From Owenia fusiformis (Eukaryota; Annelida; Polychaeta; Sabellida; Oweniidae): a stretch of DNA of 64,000 bases. The stretch covers positions 19,975,181-20,039,180 of the forward strand of contig CAIIXF020000010.1 in NCBI GenBank assembly GCA_903813345.2. The letters are read 5' to 3'. Below the pieces are notes generated by a model that was given only the letters and a program-made list of their open reading frames with translations, ran no database searches and was not told the DNA's origin. This document shows positions 49,801 through 59,700 of the stretch, in pieces; the first letter of the stretch is position 1, and each line of letters starts with the position of its first letter. A program made the position numbers and the translations under genes.

Positions 49801-52800
49801 CTAATTCCCGTGGCACCCCCAGCAGTGCCACTGCACCCCCAGAGCCAAGTCCTGGCCCTGGAGGATTAATTGAGTGCCCAGAGAAAAACTGTAATAAGAA
49901 ATACAAACATATAAATGGACTAAGGTATCACCAAACACATGCACATCTAAACAGTACGGCAGCCACAGAGGTTGAGACTGAAGATAAAGGGGATGATGAG
50001 AGAGTTCCTACACCTTCTCCTCAACCATCTCCCCAACCCAAGTCAACTACAACTACTAGTTCTTCCAATAAAACACCTACATCCGCTGCAAAAACTGTTC
50101 AAAAATCAGAAACTCAGGAGAAAAAGTCAGAGACCACAACTGTGACATCACAGTCACAGTCAACCCCTGGTAGTGCCACAACAGGTAAACCTAACCAGGA
50201 CACAAACTCTGCAAACACCAGTATGTCAAATAATAAAAATGCTTCAAATAAAGGACCTTCTAGTGCCAAAGTTGCTAACAAATCTAGTGTATCTCCCATT
50301 CAAGGGAAACAAGAATCAAAGACAGTAGTAACCACCAGCAGTAGCCATGGTAACAGTCAGATGTATCATATATCAGGCAGTACGGTGCTCAACAATGGCG
50401 TCATCGGGTCAGTAACGACCCCGGCGTCACAACACACAGGCACCAAGGTTGTCACGGCAACTTTAGCCAATATACCAGTGGCAGACACTATAGCTATAAC
50501 TTCAACAGAGAATAAAAAATCAAAGACTGATAAGGACAAATCGAAGTTAAAAAACAATCAAGGGAGATCTGTAGCTCCCTCACATACTACAGTAACTCAG
50601 TCGAACACTACCCCAGCTATGTCACACAAACAGGTCTCCCCTCCCCTCAAGCCTATCCAACCTAGGCAAGCCAATGACAGTGCAGTGAACCCAGCCATAG
50701 CAGCAATTAAGGACCGTAAGCCTAAAGCGAAAAAGAGTAAAAAGGAGCGTGATCAAAGTGGTTCCCCTAAGCTAGAAACAGCTGCTGATCTCTCCAAGTC
50801 TTCTCAAGTGATTAAATCTGCTCCACCTGCCAAACTTCCACATAGTAACAGTCCTCGACAACCACCACCCCCACTCATAAAGAAAGAAAAAGTAGACTCT
50901 AATTTAAATTCAGCCCCTGTCCAAGGCAGGTTGGGGACTATGCGTGTCAACTCACCATTGAATGTTCAGACTGAACGTGACCATACAGAAGACAATGTAC
51001 AGAGCCCAGCATACTCAGATATCTCAGATGCTGCCGACTCAACCCCTCCTTTAGATACTGAGAGTGTTGTTAAGAAACTTGAGGAGACCGTTAAAGGTGA
51101 AGCTAATAAAGCCAATGCAGAACATAGACCAGAGCATAATATCCCAGGTGGTTATAGTGTATACCCCCCTTATTATAATAACCAAACCCCCTATATGATC
51201 CCTGGTCTATCGGGGAACAACACTCCACAGTCGTCCCCTAGTTTACCTCCAATGACGCCACCTATTCAGTCAGCGCAACCTGCACAAGCTACGCCAAATG
51301 TCACCCCCCAGCCCCAGTCTCAGGCAGACTCAGTTAAGAAACCACCAGTTGAATCCCGACCAAGCAGTAGCAATAGTATACCAAGTGAAGCCAAACCTAA
51401 AGTGGAAGAAGCGACCAATGGTGATAAAGGTGATAAGAAACTTGAGGATGTTGGTCATGAGAGACTTAGTGAGCTTCAACAACAGCAACAGCAGATGATG
51501 CTTCAGCAGCAGTATGCCCAAGTCCAGTATCAGCAGTATCTAACTGCTTATGGCCTTGTTGATCCAGCTTATATGCAGATGATAGCAAGTGACCCTAGGT
51601 ATAAAGAACAACATGAAAAACTAATGGAAGAACATGAGAAACGCAGAAAAGAACTTGCCAGGCAACAGGGTGCTGACCCCAGTGCTAACCCCAATCCTAA
51701 TCAAACTCCAAATAAGATGGAACCTCGCTCAGAAAGTCGAGGTCCACCTAACAAACCAAGCAGTAGTACCTCAAGATTAACACCCACGAGAGACCTACCT
51801 ACTGATCTCCGCCAGGACCCTGCTAAGTCCAACATGGATAAGGAGAAAAGGCAGGAGAACCATCAGATAATGAAGGAGAGTATAGAGCTAAAGAAACAGA
51901 TGGATCCTAAGGCAGAGCATAGAGAACTTGCTGATGTGAGGAATAGACAACAGAAGGAATTGGAGAGGTTCTATATGTACCAACAGCATCAAGCATCTGC
52001 AAGACGTGACCTTGACCAAAAAGACCTTGGGAATCTGGGGAAGCCCTCTACCCAATCAGGACCTGTTGAACGTAGACATGTTGAAGTAAAACAAGAAAAG
52101 CCAGAAGCCAAGCCCTCTGCGCCAACTAGAGATCAACGTATGGAGAACATAAAGAGAGAGGAGAAGGGAGGTCCAGAACATAGACTTAGTACTGAGAAAC
52201 CTCAACAACACAGTCGTCCAAGTAGTCGTGATAGAGAGCGGCCACGTCATGATGACAGAAATTCTAGTCCTGTAGATCTAGGCAAAGGGGGCAAAGAAGG
52301 ACAAGTGCCCATGGGATATCCCTATATGTCTCCTGCTGCATATCCATATGGGCCACTCTATGGGGGAATGGGGGGTCCAGCAGTAATTGGATACTCTGGT
52401 CACCCTAGCTATATCCACCCAGCACAAATGAGGTACCAGCTCCCAGGGGGCCCAGGACATAATGAAAAAGACATTGCTCGTGAGAAAGCTACAGCCCCTG
52501 GCCCCCCTCGCGAAGCAGCTACTCCCCCTAGAAAAACAGAATCACCCAAAGCTTTAGACTTATTCAAACAACGTGCATCTCATTATTACAACTCTCCTCA
52601 TAAAATACATGAACTTGAGCAACAGGGTCATCCTAGATCCACAGCTCCCCAAACGGCACCTAAGTCAACCACACCTACATCATTGAATAGTAGCACATCG
52701 GAGTCAGGAGCTAAAACCCCCAGGGAGTACCAGAACTCACCCCCAACTCAGAGGCACCTACACCAACATCATCACATACATCAGATTGGGGGCTACCCAC

Positions 52801-53181
52801 CACCCATGTACGATCATTATGGAGGTATGTTTTGTATTTACATTGGTTGATAAAAGTAGCTATCATAAAATCTTGACCCAAAATATCAAGTGATAAAAAA
52901 ATCATAAAATTGATTGAAAAAATCATAGTAGAAGAATTATGTTTGTATGCAATGTAGTTGATTCTGAGAGAAGATCTGAGATTTTGTTAGTGATTTGTTA
53001 AAGTTAGCATTTACAATTTTTATTATTCTTTTATTTATTTATTCAATCTTTCTTTGTTCTTCCAGCTTTGATCACCCCAAGTACAGCAGTTGCATCAGCC
53101 ATCCCCGGGGGTCCAAACCTACCCCCCACAGCAGCCATACCTCCAACTGCAGCCCCGCCACACCCCTTTATACCAAAATGA
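34133..53181 (+). CDS. ZNF609: ZNF608/ZNF609-family zinc finger protein (brakeless/scribbler family)
   Basis: Five coding exons (34133-34840, 40775-41003, 44310-44397, 49493-52824, 53066-53181) join in phase with GT-AG introns to give 1490 residues, close to human ZNF609 (1411) and ZNF608 (about 1510). Conserved blocks appear in the family order: an acidic N-terminal motif with [12 protein letters not shown] (residues about 28-49), a block of [28 protein letters not shown] and HDWAPPR (about 287-345), one C2H2 finger (about 470-491), [10 protein letters not shown] (about 845-856), a Q-rich segment (about 1001-1030), [13 protein letters not shown] (about 1361) and a His-rich C-terminus. Relatives act in the nucleus as transcription cofactors: mammalian ZNF609 works with cohesin-loader/Integrator machinery in neurons and fly brakeless is a corepressor. 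An in-frame TAA at 34121 fixes the start at 34133. ZNF608 and ZNF609 are vertebrate duplicates, so this is probably orthologous to both. Confidence 0.95.
34841..40774 (+). other. ZNF609 intron between coding exons 1 and 2
   Basis: 5.9 kb, GT-AG, phase 0. No further coding exon is seen. It contains a promoter-like cluster at 35523-35688 with a splice donor; otherwise it is AT-rich sequence. Confidence 0.85.
35523..35692 (+). promoter_or_regulatory. Candidate internal promoter / alternative first exon
   Basis: GTCACGTGAC (35523-35532), a perfect 10-bp E-box palindrome of the USF/MITF type, is followed by CGCCAGATGGCG (35573-35584), TGAGGTCA, a pyrimidine-rich CTCTCGCAGTC and, at 35689, a strong donor CTAG/GTGAGT. 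CG dinucleotides are denser here than around it. The order of factor sites, possible initiator and donor fits an alternative 5' exon that would splice to the exon at 40775 and skip the N-terminal acidic motif. An interspersed repeat (note TGTCCCTTTAA just downstream at about 35822) is the main alternative. Confidence 0.35.
40775..41003 (+). CDS. ZNF609: ZNF609 coding exon 2
   Basis: Starts in phase 0 after TATATTTTACAG and ends with one base of a glycine codon before GTAAGT. The first half is a Ser/Thr/Pro/Gln-rich linker. The second half begins the most conserved domain of the family, with [20 protein letters not shown] and WNETENG, matching [20 protein letters not shown] and WQETEDG in human ZNF609. 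Confidence 0.95.
41004..44309 (+). other. ZNF609 intron between coding exons 2 and 3
   Basis: 3.3 kb, GT-AG, phase 1. AT-rich with no recognised element; a weak repeat of TTAACCCTTTT-type words sits near 43580-43660. Confidence 0.85.
44310..44397 (+). CDS. ZNF609: ZNF609 coding exon 3
   Basis: An 88-base exon after ATGTTACAG, ending in two bases of an arginine codon before GTAAGA. It encodes [16 protein letters not shown] then [13 protein letters not shown], nearly identical to the human protein. This is the core of the conserved domain, probably a small folded module. The exon is too short to be seen by open-frame length alone and is identified by family similarity and exact phase. Confidence 0.96.
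47773..47876. repeat. Long imperfect palindrome with CCCGAGGG loop
   Basis: The left arm from AGGATATTGGGATTATCCC pairs with the right arm ending GGGATAATCCAAATATCCT. Inside them GGCCAGTATAATATATCTGCC pairs with a GGTAGATATATTATATTGGCC-like arm, and the loop carries two direct copies of CCCGAGGG. Arms are about 40 bp with a handful of mismatches. The GC-bearing middle contrasts with the AT-rich flanks. Confidence 0.85.
47894..48307. repeat. Outer inverted repeat linking the palindrome cluster
   Basis: GTTTATCCCATA (about 47900-47911) is the exact reverse complement of TATGGGATAAAC (about 48289-48300). The pair encloses nearly 400 bp that include the perfect palindrome at 48174. Related words recur outside the pair (AACCGACTATAGGGATGAT at the left, AACCACTATACCGTCCCAT at the right), so 47.7-48.4 kb may be one composite foldback element. 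Confidence 0.6.
48174..48234. repeat. Perfect 14-bp-arm palindrome plus a third arm
   Basis: AGCGGGCAGATATA (48174-48187), a single central C, then TATATCTGCCCGCT (48189-48202) form a 29-bp perfect palindrome. An identical third arm TATATCTGCCCGCT sits at 48221-48234 after CGGAGCGGGACG. The word GGGCAGATATA also occurs, slightly altered, in the arms of the palindrome at 47773. Confidence 0.95.
49493..52824 (+). CDS. ZNF609: ZNF609 coding exon 4 (main exon, zinc finger)
   Basis: A 3332-base exon holding three quarters of the protein. It opens with [20 protein letters not shown], matching RFCDSPTSDLEMR in human. The single C2H2 finger is CPEKNC, then 12 residues, then HQTHAH (residues about 470-491), matching the human [19 protein letters not shown] motif. 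It continues through Ser/Thr/Pro-rich disorder, Lys-rich basic clusters, [10 protein letters not shown], a poly-Gln tract with a charged helical segment ([18 protein letters not shown]), many charged EKR-rich stretches, a Tyr/Pro-rich patch and [13 protein letters not shown]. The length and absence of stops cannot be chance. It ends with one base of an alanine codon before GTATGT. Confidence 0.97.
52825..53065 (+). other. ZNF609 last intron (241 bp)
   Basis: GT-AG, phase 1, AT-rich with a T-rich tract before TTCTTCCAG. Retaining it would add nine residues (MFCIYIG end) and stop. Confidence 0.88.
53066..53181 (+). CDS. ZNF609: ZNF609 last coding exon
   Basis: Completes the alanine codon and encodes [18 protein letters not shown] then a Pro/Ala-rich tail ending HPFIPK and TGA at 53179-53181. 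The position right after a His-rich [12 protein letters not shown] segment mirrors the human C-terminus (His-run, GYSLLPAQYNLPY, then a short STAIVASQQG tail); STAVASA here fits STAIVAS there. The downstream reading is closed at once. Confidence 0.9.
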
Positions 53182-55410
53182 GGCTGGACTAAAACTTAGT
53201 TGATTAAAATGTGGAATACTTGTGAAATGGAAAAGACGATGGAGTTAATCTAGAACATGGATTAGATTATCAGATTAGTATATGGATGATATAATACACC
53301 TTATTGTATATGAAATAACAGAGCTAATCGGATTTATAAAATGACAGGAGATTGTATTAGTGTTGAACGCAACATCACAAGTTTGGATTACTGACATTTT
53401 CATTTCAAAACGTCACATTGGATATATTTTAATACACGGAATAACTCCAGACGTGGGAATAAACCTTATCGAAAATGCAAGTGTCGTTTGTTAATTGGAA
53501 CAGAAATGGATATTGCGATGATGAATATCCCTCGTGGGATTTGGATAGAGAACTTCTTTAAACCTAACCGCGCATCTATTCTAATCAGCGTATTGCATCT
53601 CATTCTGAAATGATCTCACAAATTATAAACGCAAGTAAAAGATTTATGAATTCTTGATTGCATTTCTTTTAAAACTGCTGGGATTTTAGCCACTGATAAA
53701 CAGTGTAACGTTGAAAAGAACTGTACTGACAGTTTTCAGCACAACATTTGGATATTATATTACCAAGTGACAGAAAACAAAACAATAAACAAAGGATATG
53801 GGTGTCTCTAAGAGACTAGAAACCAACCACAGATCGATGTGGCATCCTCTTAGGAGTATTATTGGATTACGCATAAACACACTCGGTGTGACATTTTAGA
53901 CCTGGTGAAAGAATCAGACAATTAACTAATTACAAGGAAACGCATAACATAAGTGTTAAAAGAGGACACATTTTGAGCCTTGTATTAGCTCAGTATACAG
54001 ACTTGTAATAGATGTTAGTAGGACCCCATCCTTGTTTTATACAACCCTATAGTTGGTGATTAAAAGTTTTCATAAAAATGTTCAAAATGATATATTGGCA
54101 CGAGAACTAATGAAGACTCTAGGCCATATTATTTCACATTTGAACTATTTTCATGAAGATTTGGAAAAGGAGAAATTGCAGAAAAGTAAAAGAAAAAAGT
54201 GTGTTGTGTCAATGTTATCATTTCAGATTTTTATATAATGGTTAAAAATAAATATGAGTAAAATCACACTATCCTAACAATAAAGTTAAATCTGTTTTAG
54301 ATGTATTTCTAATGACCGACTATAAACTACACTATTAGGACATTTAGAAGTAAAAATTGAGAATTGAGTTTTAGGTATCACCATGTTTAATGTTTCAATT
54401 CATGGGATGTATCCCATTTCAGACAAGATAGTTAAAATACTGTGGCATATTGCCTATTTCAAATAGCAGAGCATAGGCAGCATAGCGGGATAAATGTCAA
54501 AAGCTTCCAGTTATAACTTGATTTTGTAGATATTTGAAAAATGCTAAATGTAACATAAAAATGGCATTTCTTGGAAAGAAGATAGCATGTATGTACATTT
54601 GGAAATTATTGGAGCAGTTATGAATAGATGGAGCTGTAAAAAAATTGCATGATGTAAATCTTCTTTACTGAAGAGTTCTTAAACGAAAGATATGCTTTAC
54701 ATAGTTCCTGTAAATAGCCATAGTAGAGTTATAAACAATGTTCAAGTAGAAAAATCTGCACGCTATTTTTGTATGTTCAAATGTGCAATTTTAGAAAGCT
54801 TTTTGAGGATTAAACCTTACGCTATAATTGGTTACAATGTAACCCGTACAAAAGGAGAACTTTTGCTGGAGACCATGTTGAAAAAGTGCATCTTTCCAAA
54901 TGGAAATCTGGAATTGTTAAAGATGCTTTGACAGGCTCATTTAAATCCTGTATTGCCAGAGAGTTTAAAGTGGCTGATACTATTTATAGTCGTTGAAGTA
55001 AATGCTTATGATCTCAAAAACATATGATGATATAGTAAAGAGTTCATCCAGTTGTTGGCAGTTATACATTGTAAAGATCAGTTCCATTATCAGCTGATTT
55101 AATACTATGAAGACCAAGCTAAAGTGATCAATTGAGCTGTTCTCACATTATCTGCATGCATTCTTTCTAGTTCATCATCTTAAAACGCACTTCCTCAGAT
55201 AACCTATACATTAACATGTAAAGCTGTTAAGGGCACATTGCCATAATGGTTCATCTACATGTTAAAGCAAGACTGAAATCATAGCCAAGCAACAAGTCTT
55301 CAATAGTTAAGCTGTAGTTAGTTTTAGAGCAGTACTTGTATTTAAACGACATATGCTGTAAAATATGTATTTTCTTGACCAGTGAAAATAAAGAAGAAAA
55401 GTATTTGCAA
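53182..55410 (+). other. Probable ZNF609 3' untranslated region
   Basis: About 2.2 kb of unique AT-rich sequence with no exon signals. Two usable poly(A) signals are AATAAA at 54279-54284 and AATAAA at 55387-55392; the second is followed by a GU-rich TTTTGTGTTGT at about 55424. Long 3' UTRs are usual in this gene family. The end point is inferred. Confidence 0.6.
55387..55392 (+). terminator. Likely distal poly(A) signal of ZNF609
   Basis: Canonical AATAAA with a GU-rich element about 30 bp further on. An earlier AATAAA at 54279 could serve a shorter transcript. Confidence 0.5.
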
Positions 55411-56502
55411 TAATTTTAATTATTTTGTGTTGTACAATGTAGTGAACAATTAAACATCGTCATATTAATCATGACTCTCTTATTGAGTTTCTATGGCTGA
55501 TTGAAATTCCAAACACAAGTGTACATGAGACAACAAAATGTTCAACCTCCCAAGTTGAGACTTACTCTCAAAAGACCAGACCAAATGCCCCTGTTCCTTT
55601 TTTTTCTTATTTCCATCCTTTTCAATAACATTCTTCAAAGTTTGAGTTCTGGCCTCTTAAACATGACAACTTCTGAACTTCATTATGTTATCATTAGAAA
55701 ACGTTGGTGGTATAACATTACAACATATTTGACACAAGGCTATTGGATTTTAGGGATTCTTGTTGTTGTGCTTAAAAATGGGCCTTTTTGGGCAAAACTT
55801 GGCCTTTTAGGCCAAATTATCAAAAATGGGCCTCAAGGTTTTAGGGGCCCAAATTTTTTGCCACCCAAGCACGGAAATTATTTTATAGAACTTGAAATCT
55901 GGATCGCCAGTGTTTTATACCACAAGATAAACATGTTGAGCCAAATGCATTTGAATTCACATCTAGTGAAGAACATTGACTTGCTAAAGAATGAAGGAGA
56001 ATAGTAGATTTGACTCCATGAATCTTCCATTCAGAAATCAATGAATGCTTTAACTTTTTGAAAATTAAGATAAACACCTGTGAAGGCTATGCATGGGCAG
56101 AGCCAGGGAGTGTGATGGGTGCCATCACCCCTACCACCACAACAACAAAAAGTTAAATTATAAGTGCTTAGAACGCACCACATACAAGGTAAGTTTTTTA
56201 AAAATTTACCCCCTTTTCACACTACCATACCTTGCATTAGGTGTTCATGAGCAACCCATTTGGCTTATTAGTAATGATTATGTATTTGTTTTTATTTGTC
56301 TGTTCCTTATGAATGGTTTATCGGTTGAAAATTAGATGCTAGTAAGGCACTTTCAAAAATATATTAAACAATTCAATTAGACAAACAAATTATCTTATGC
56401 ATTTCTAGGTGTTAGGTATAGTAGTGTGTTTTATTGATGTAATCCCTCCCCCACACACACTGGTTCAACTTGTCAATCATCTTTCATAATATTGATGATT
56501 TA
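55411..56502. other. Short intergenic stretch between ZNF609 and MYDGF
   Basis: Contains repeated AAAATGGGCCT/TTTAGGCC words at 55775-55855 and a fragment (about 56093-56145) with GCAGAGCCAGGGAGTGTGATGG, which looks like a piece of a dispersed repeat also glimpsed at 60175-60205 (GCGTAGCCAGGGGC). A 167-codon open frame at 55501-56004 runs through these repeats, has no recognisable domain and is not credited. Confidence 0.5.
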
Positions 56503-56582
56503 AAGATGGCAGCATCAGCTGGCTCTTTTTGTAGTCAATTTCGTTTTCTCATCGAAAGTTTGAAATTTAGTAACATTCCAAG
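56503..56582 (+). promoter_or_regulatory. MYDGF 5' region with YY1-like site
   Basis: AAGATGGCAGC at 56503-56513 resembles the YY1 site often found at transcription starts. Its ATG (56506) opens a 35-codon frame that overlaps the MYDGF start in another frame and ends at 56613. If transcription starts before 56506 this upstream frame would reduce MYDGF translation; if it starts within or after it, it would not matter. A TAA in the MYDGF frame at 56571-56573 closes the frame upstream of the start. Confidence 0.35.
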
Positions 56583-56744
56583 ATGTCGCTGTCAACATCA
56601 CAAAGTTTTCTAAATTTATTTATTTTTTGTGTGTTTTTAGCCACAACAAGGGCTGATCAACCAGAGACAGGAGAGTCAAACGTTCAGGTGGTCAACTTCG
56701 ATGTGAAACCAGGTGGACATACCCAGAGCTTTGACCAAACCGTG
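56583..56744 (+). CDS. MYDGF: MYDGF exon 1 (signal peptide and start of mature chain)
   Basis: The ATG has A at -3 and an in-frame stop 12 bases upstream. The exon encodes 54 residues and ends in phase 0 before GTAAGA. A sequence TTTTTTGTGTGTTTTTAG inside the signal-peptide codons looks exactly like a 3' splice site ending at 56640. I first read it as an exon boundary, but continuous translation from 56583 gives a textbook signal peptide, so it is coding. Confidence 0.9.
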
Positions 56745-59700
56745 GTAAGATTACTTTGAAGGAGAAAAATCGACGTGCATGGATTTGATTGGTTCAAAAA
56801 ATAAGAAAAAATAGTTTATAAACAATTCTTATGTAGACGACAACAAATCCATATACTAACATTTTGTTCCTCATAAGAATACTGTGTGATTTCTCGTTTT
56901 TGGTTACTAATATACCTGTGGGATATCATATGGGAGTAACCTTACCTTAGCCCCCCCCCCCCCACTAACACCAGTCAACATCCATATCAAATTTATATAC
57001 AGTCATGATCACATAATGACTTTCGCTATCTTAGAGTGAACGGGAATTATTTTTCGACCGTTTGGGAGAGTCTATCACTACACTATAGGCATTAGTGTTG
57101 TTGCGATTAGTCTACAGTGCTGATATATAATAATTAAGGGTGCGTTTTCAAACTAAACAGAGTGCTCCTACCAAAATAAATTTGCCTAAATACCCCTGAG
57201 ACTCTTATCTGATAGATAGAATGCACAAATAAAACAAAAGTTTTGCTATTATAGGTAAAAAGTTCTCTTGAAATTACGAAGTGATTTTACCTGTTAATTC
57301 TGTTCATGGTCCGCCATTTTTGCGGAAGTTACACTGAAACGCAAACTCCATGAAACGAAACGAAATCACTAGAAAAAACATGGCATAATTGTGCGCATGT
57401 GCAGCAAAGTTTTAACCAATCAGATTATTTGATTATTTTGCGCACATGAATTATTTGCTTCTGAGCACTTACAAGCTTACCACAATAAACAAACCTGGCA
57501 GAGACTACCCTGAGCCTACTTCATTTTGGCGAAATTTCAGCTCAAACTCGTGACAAATGAACTATGCATACGCTGGTGTGAAGCCTTGGAGACACTCATT
57601 TTGGTATATATGATTTATGGTGTATACTTTTCTGAAGTTTGTGTGAGTTTGGGACATTAAATGTTAAAATTCAAGAAAATATGGCAATAAAACGACTAAT
57701 CAATTAATATATACCAGCACTGTAATCGATACATCGTGATGTTCATTGCCAAAAGTGATTCTGGCGCTGCATCGATGTCTGAAACAAAACATAGATAGTA
57801 AATCTGCTAAAAACACCTTTTCCTATCTCGTTTTCATGCAAATGCCATACCTTTTTTTTCATTTTTTAGTTCATCTTCCAATATTCTCTGATATGCTAAA
57901 TCACTTTAAAAACAGTTTAGCTTATTGAAATGAAGCAATAACCTCCATTTTTTACATTTGTTTACAAACACGACCTACCAGACTACTATTATTTATTTGT
58001 GGCATTCAGAATTTTATTTATTTTTATAATGGAGTCGTGAATTTGGTAAGATTTTTCCTGATGTGCATCAATGTTTACTATTAAAAATTGCGGATGCATC
58101 GATGTATGATTATGGCACATCGCGACAACACTACTAGGCATGACTGTGTACCATACAATATTGTATTTATTGGCTCTATATGCTAACCAACAATTCATAG
58201 CTAACCAAGAGCTCTTTTTGTCACTTGTTTGAACTATTCCTCTGAATATTAGCAAAATGATGGTGATTTTGATGGTAACAACCAGTAAACACTATTTTAT
58301 TCTTTGAACTTAAAAATGTCTGATCAACAATGCACTGTCTTTAATACTTAAAATTTATATAACTTATCTTTTCAGGGAGACTTCAACTGCAAATTTACAT
58401 ATGCTTGCCAGGGTGGAACCAAAGAGGTATGTGTGATGCTAGCCAAAAATCTGTAAGAGTGAAAAGCTAGAATAGAACTCACAATTTGATTTTTAAAATG
58501 TGAGCAATTTCTGTAGAAGGTAGAAGAACACCTTACACTTCATCTTGTTAATTTTAAGCAACGAATTATAATTACAGTAATCTAACCATCAGGTGACAGT
58601 GATCACTCCTAACACTATAAAATAACTCTTTTCCAGGAATGGGTGTTTGCAATCTCACATGATGATGACGAGTCACACTGGTCCTGTTCTGTGGAGAGAC
58701 CAGGCGGCACATCATATCTCTTCTTCGAACATTTCAAGCTAGAAATCTCAGGGGCCAACATACATGGTGTCGAAGCATATGTGAGTACTGAGTGTAATTT
58801 TGATATTAAAAATTTTTGCAAAAAGTTCATGATGAACCACTTTATTTGCACAATGATTTTATTTCCCCAACAATTTAAGTTCAGTCAGGATTCCTGTAAC
58901 TGAAGAGAAAAAAACAATGATCTTAATGCAAGAGAAAAACAGTGATTTTAATGCAAGTGAAAAACAATGGTCTTAATGCAATAGGAAAACAGTGATCTTA
59001 ATGCAATAGAAAACAGTGATCTAATGCAACAGAAAAACAATGATCTTAATGCAAGAGAAAAACAGTGATCTTAATGCAAGAGAAAAACAGTAATCTTAAT
59101 GCAAGAGAAATTAATGCAAGAGAAAAACAGTGATTTTAATGCAAGAGAAAAACAGTGATCTTAATGCAAGAGAAAAAAACAATGATCTTAATGCAAGAGA
59201 AAAACAGTGATTTTAATGCAAGAGAAAAACAGTGATCTTAATAGAAAAAACAGTGGTCTTATGCAAGAGAAAAACAGAGATCTTAATGCAAGAGAAAAAC
59301 AGAGATCTTTATATAAATGTCTTCTCTTTATAACTTAATATCAGTCATTAAGAATATACATGTACATTGTCTTTATTTATCTTCAGGGAAAAGAAGATAC
59401 CCCGTTGGAGCCAAATGAGTTTAAAATTAACAAGAAAAAGAATTTAGGTAGGTGTTTAAAACAAAATCTTTGTTTGAGTTATTAGAGGCTAATCTTTTGT
59501 GTATTATAATTTGTTTTAATCATTTTGATTTTCACATGTTTAAAAGATGGAGCAAGAGAGAAGTATGGGAGAGAAGTATTCAATGGGATTTGCCATGCCT
59601 TGGTGTTGCTGTTATCAAGTGTTTTATGAGCCAATAGATCTGTGAAAGAGGGGGAGAAACCCCAGGGTTCAAAGATGACATATGCTTATAATATAAATCT

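Noticed and set aside
49358-49906. 182-codon minus-strand frame opposite the ZNF609 main exon
   Set aside because: Shadow of the coding strand; Pro/Gly/Leu bias follows from the Ser/Pro-rich codons on the other strand.
55501-56004. 167-codon + strand frame between ZNF609 and MYDGF
   Set aside because: Contains repeated GGGCC words, has no recognisable domain, and is not needed to complete either gene; considered and dropped as MYDGF exon 1.
56641-56744. MYDGF exon 1 starting at a splice acceptor ending 56640
   Set aside because: Reading upstream without a splice gives an uninterrupted start codon and signal peptide from 56583, so no acceptor is needed.
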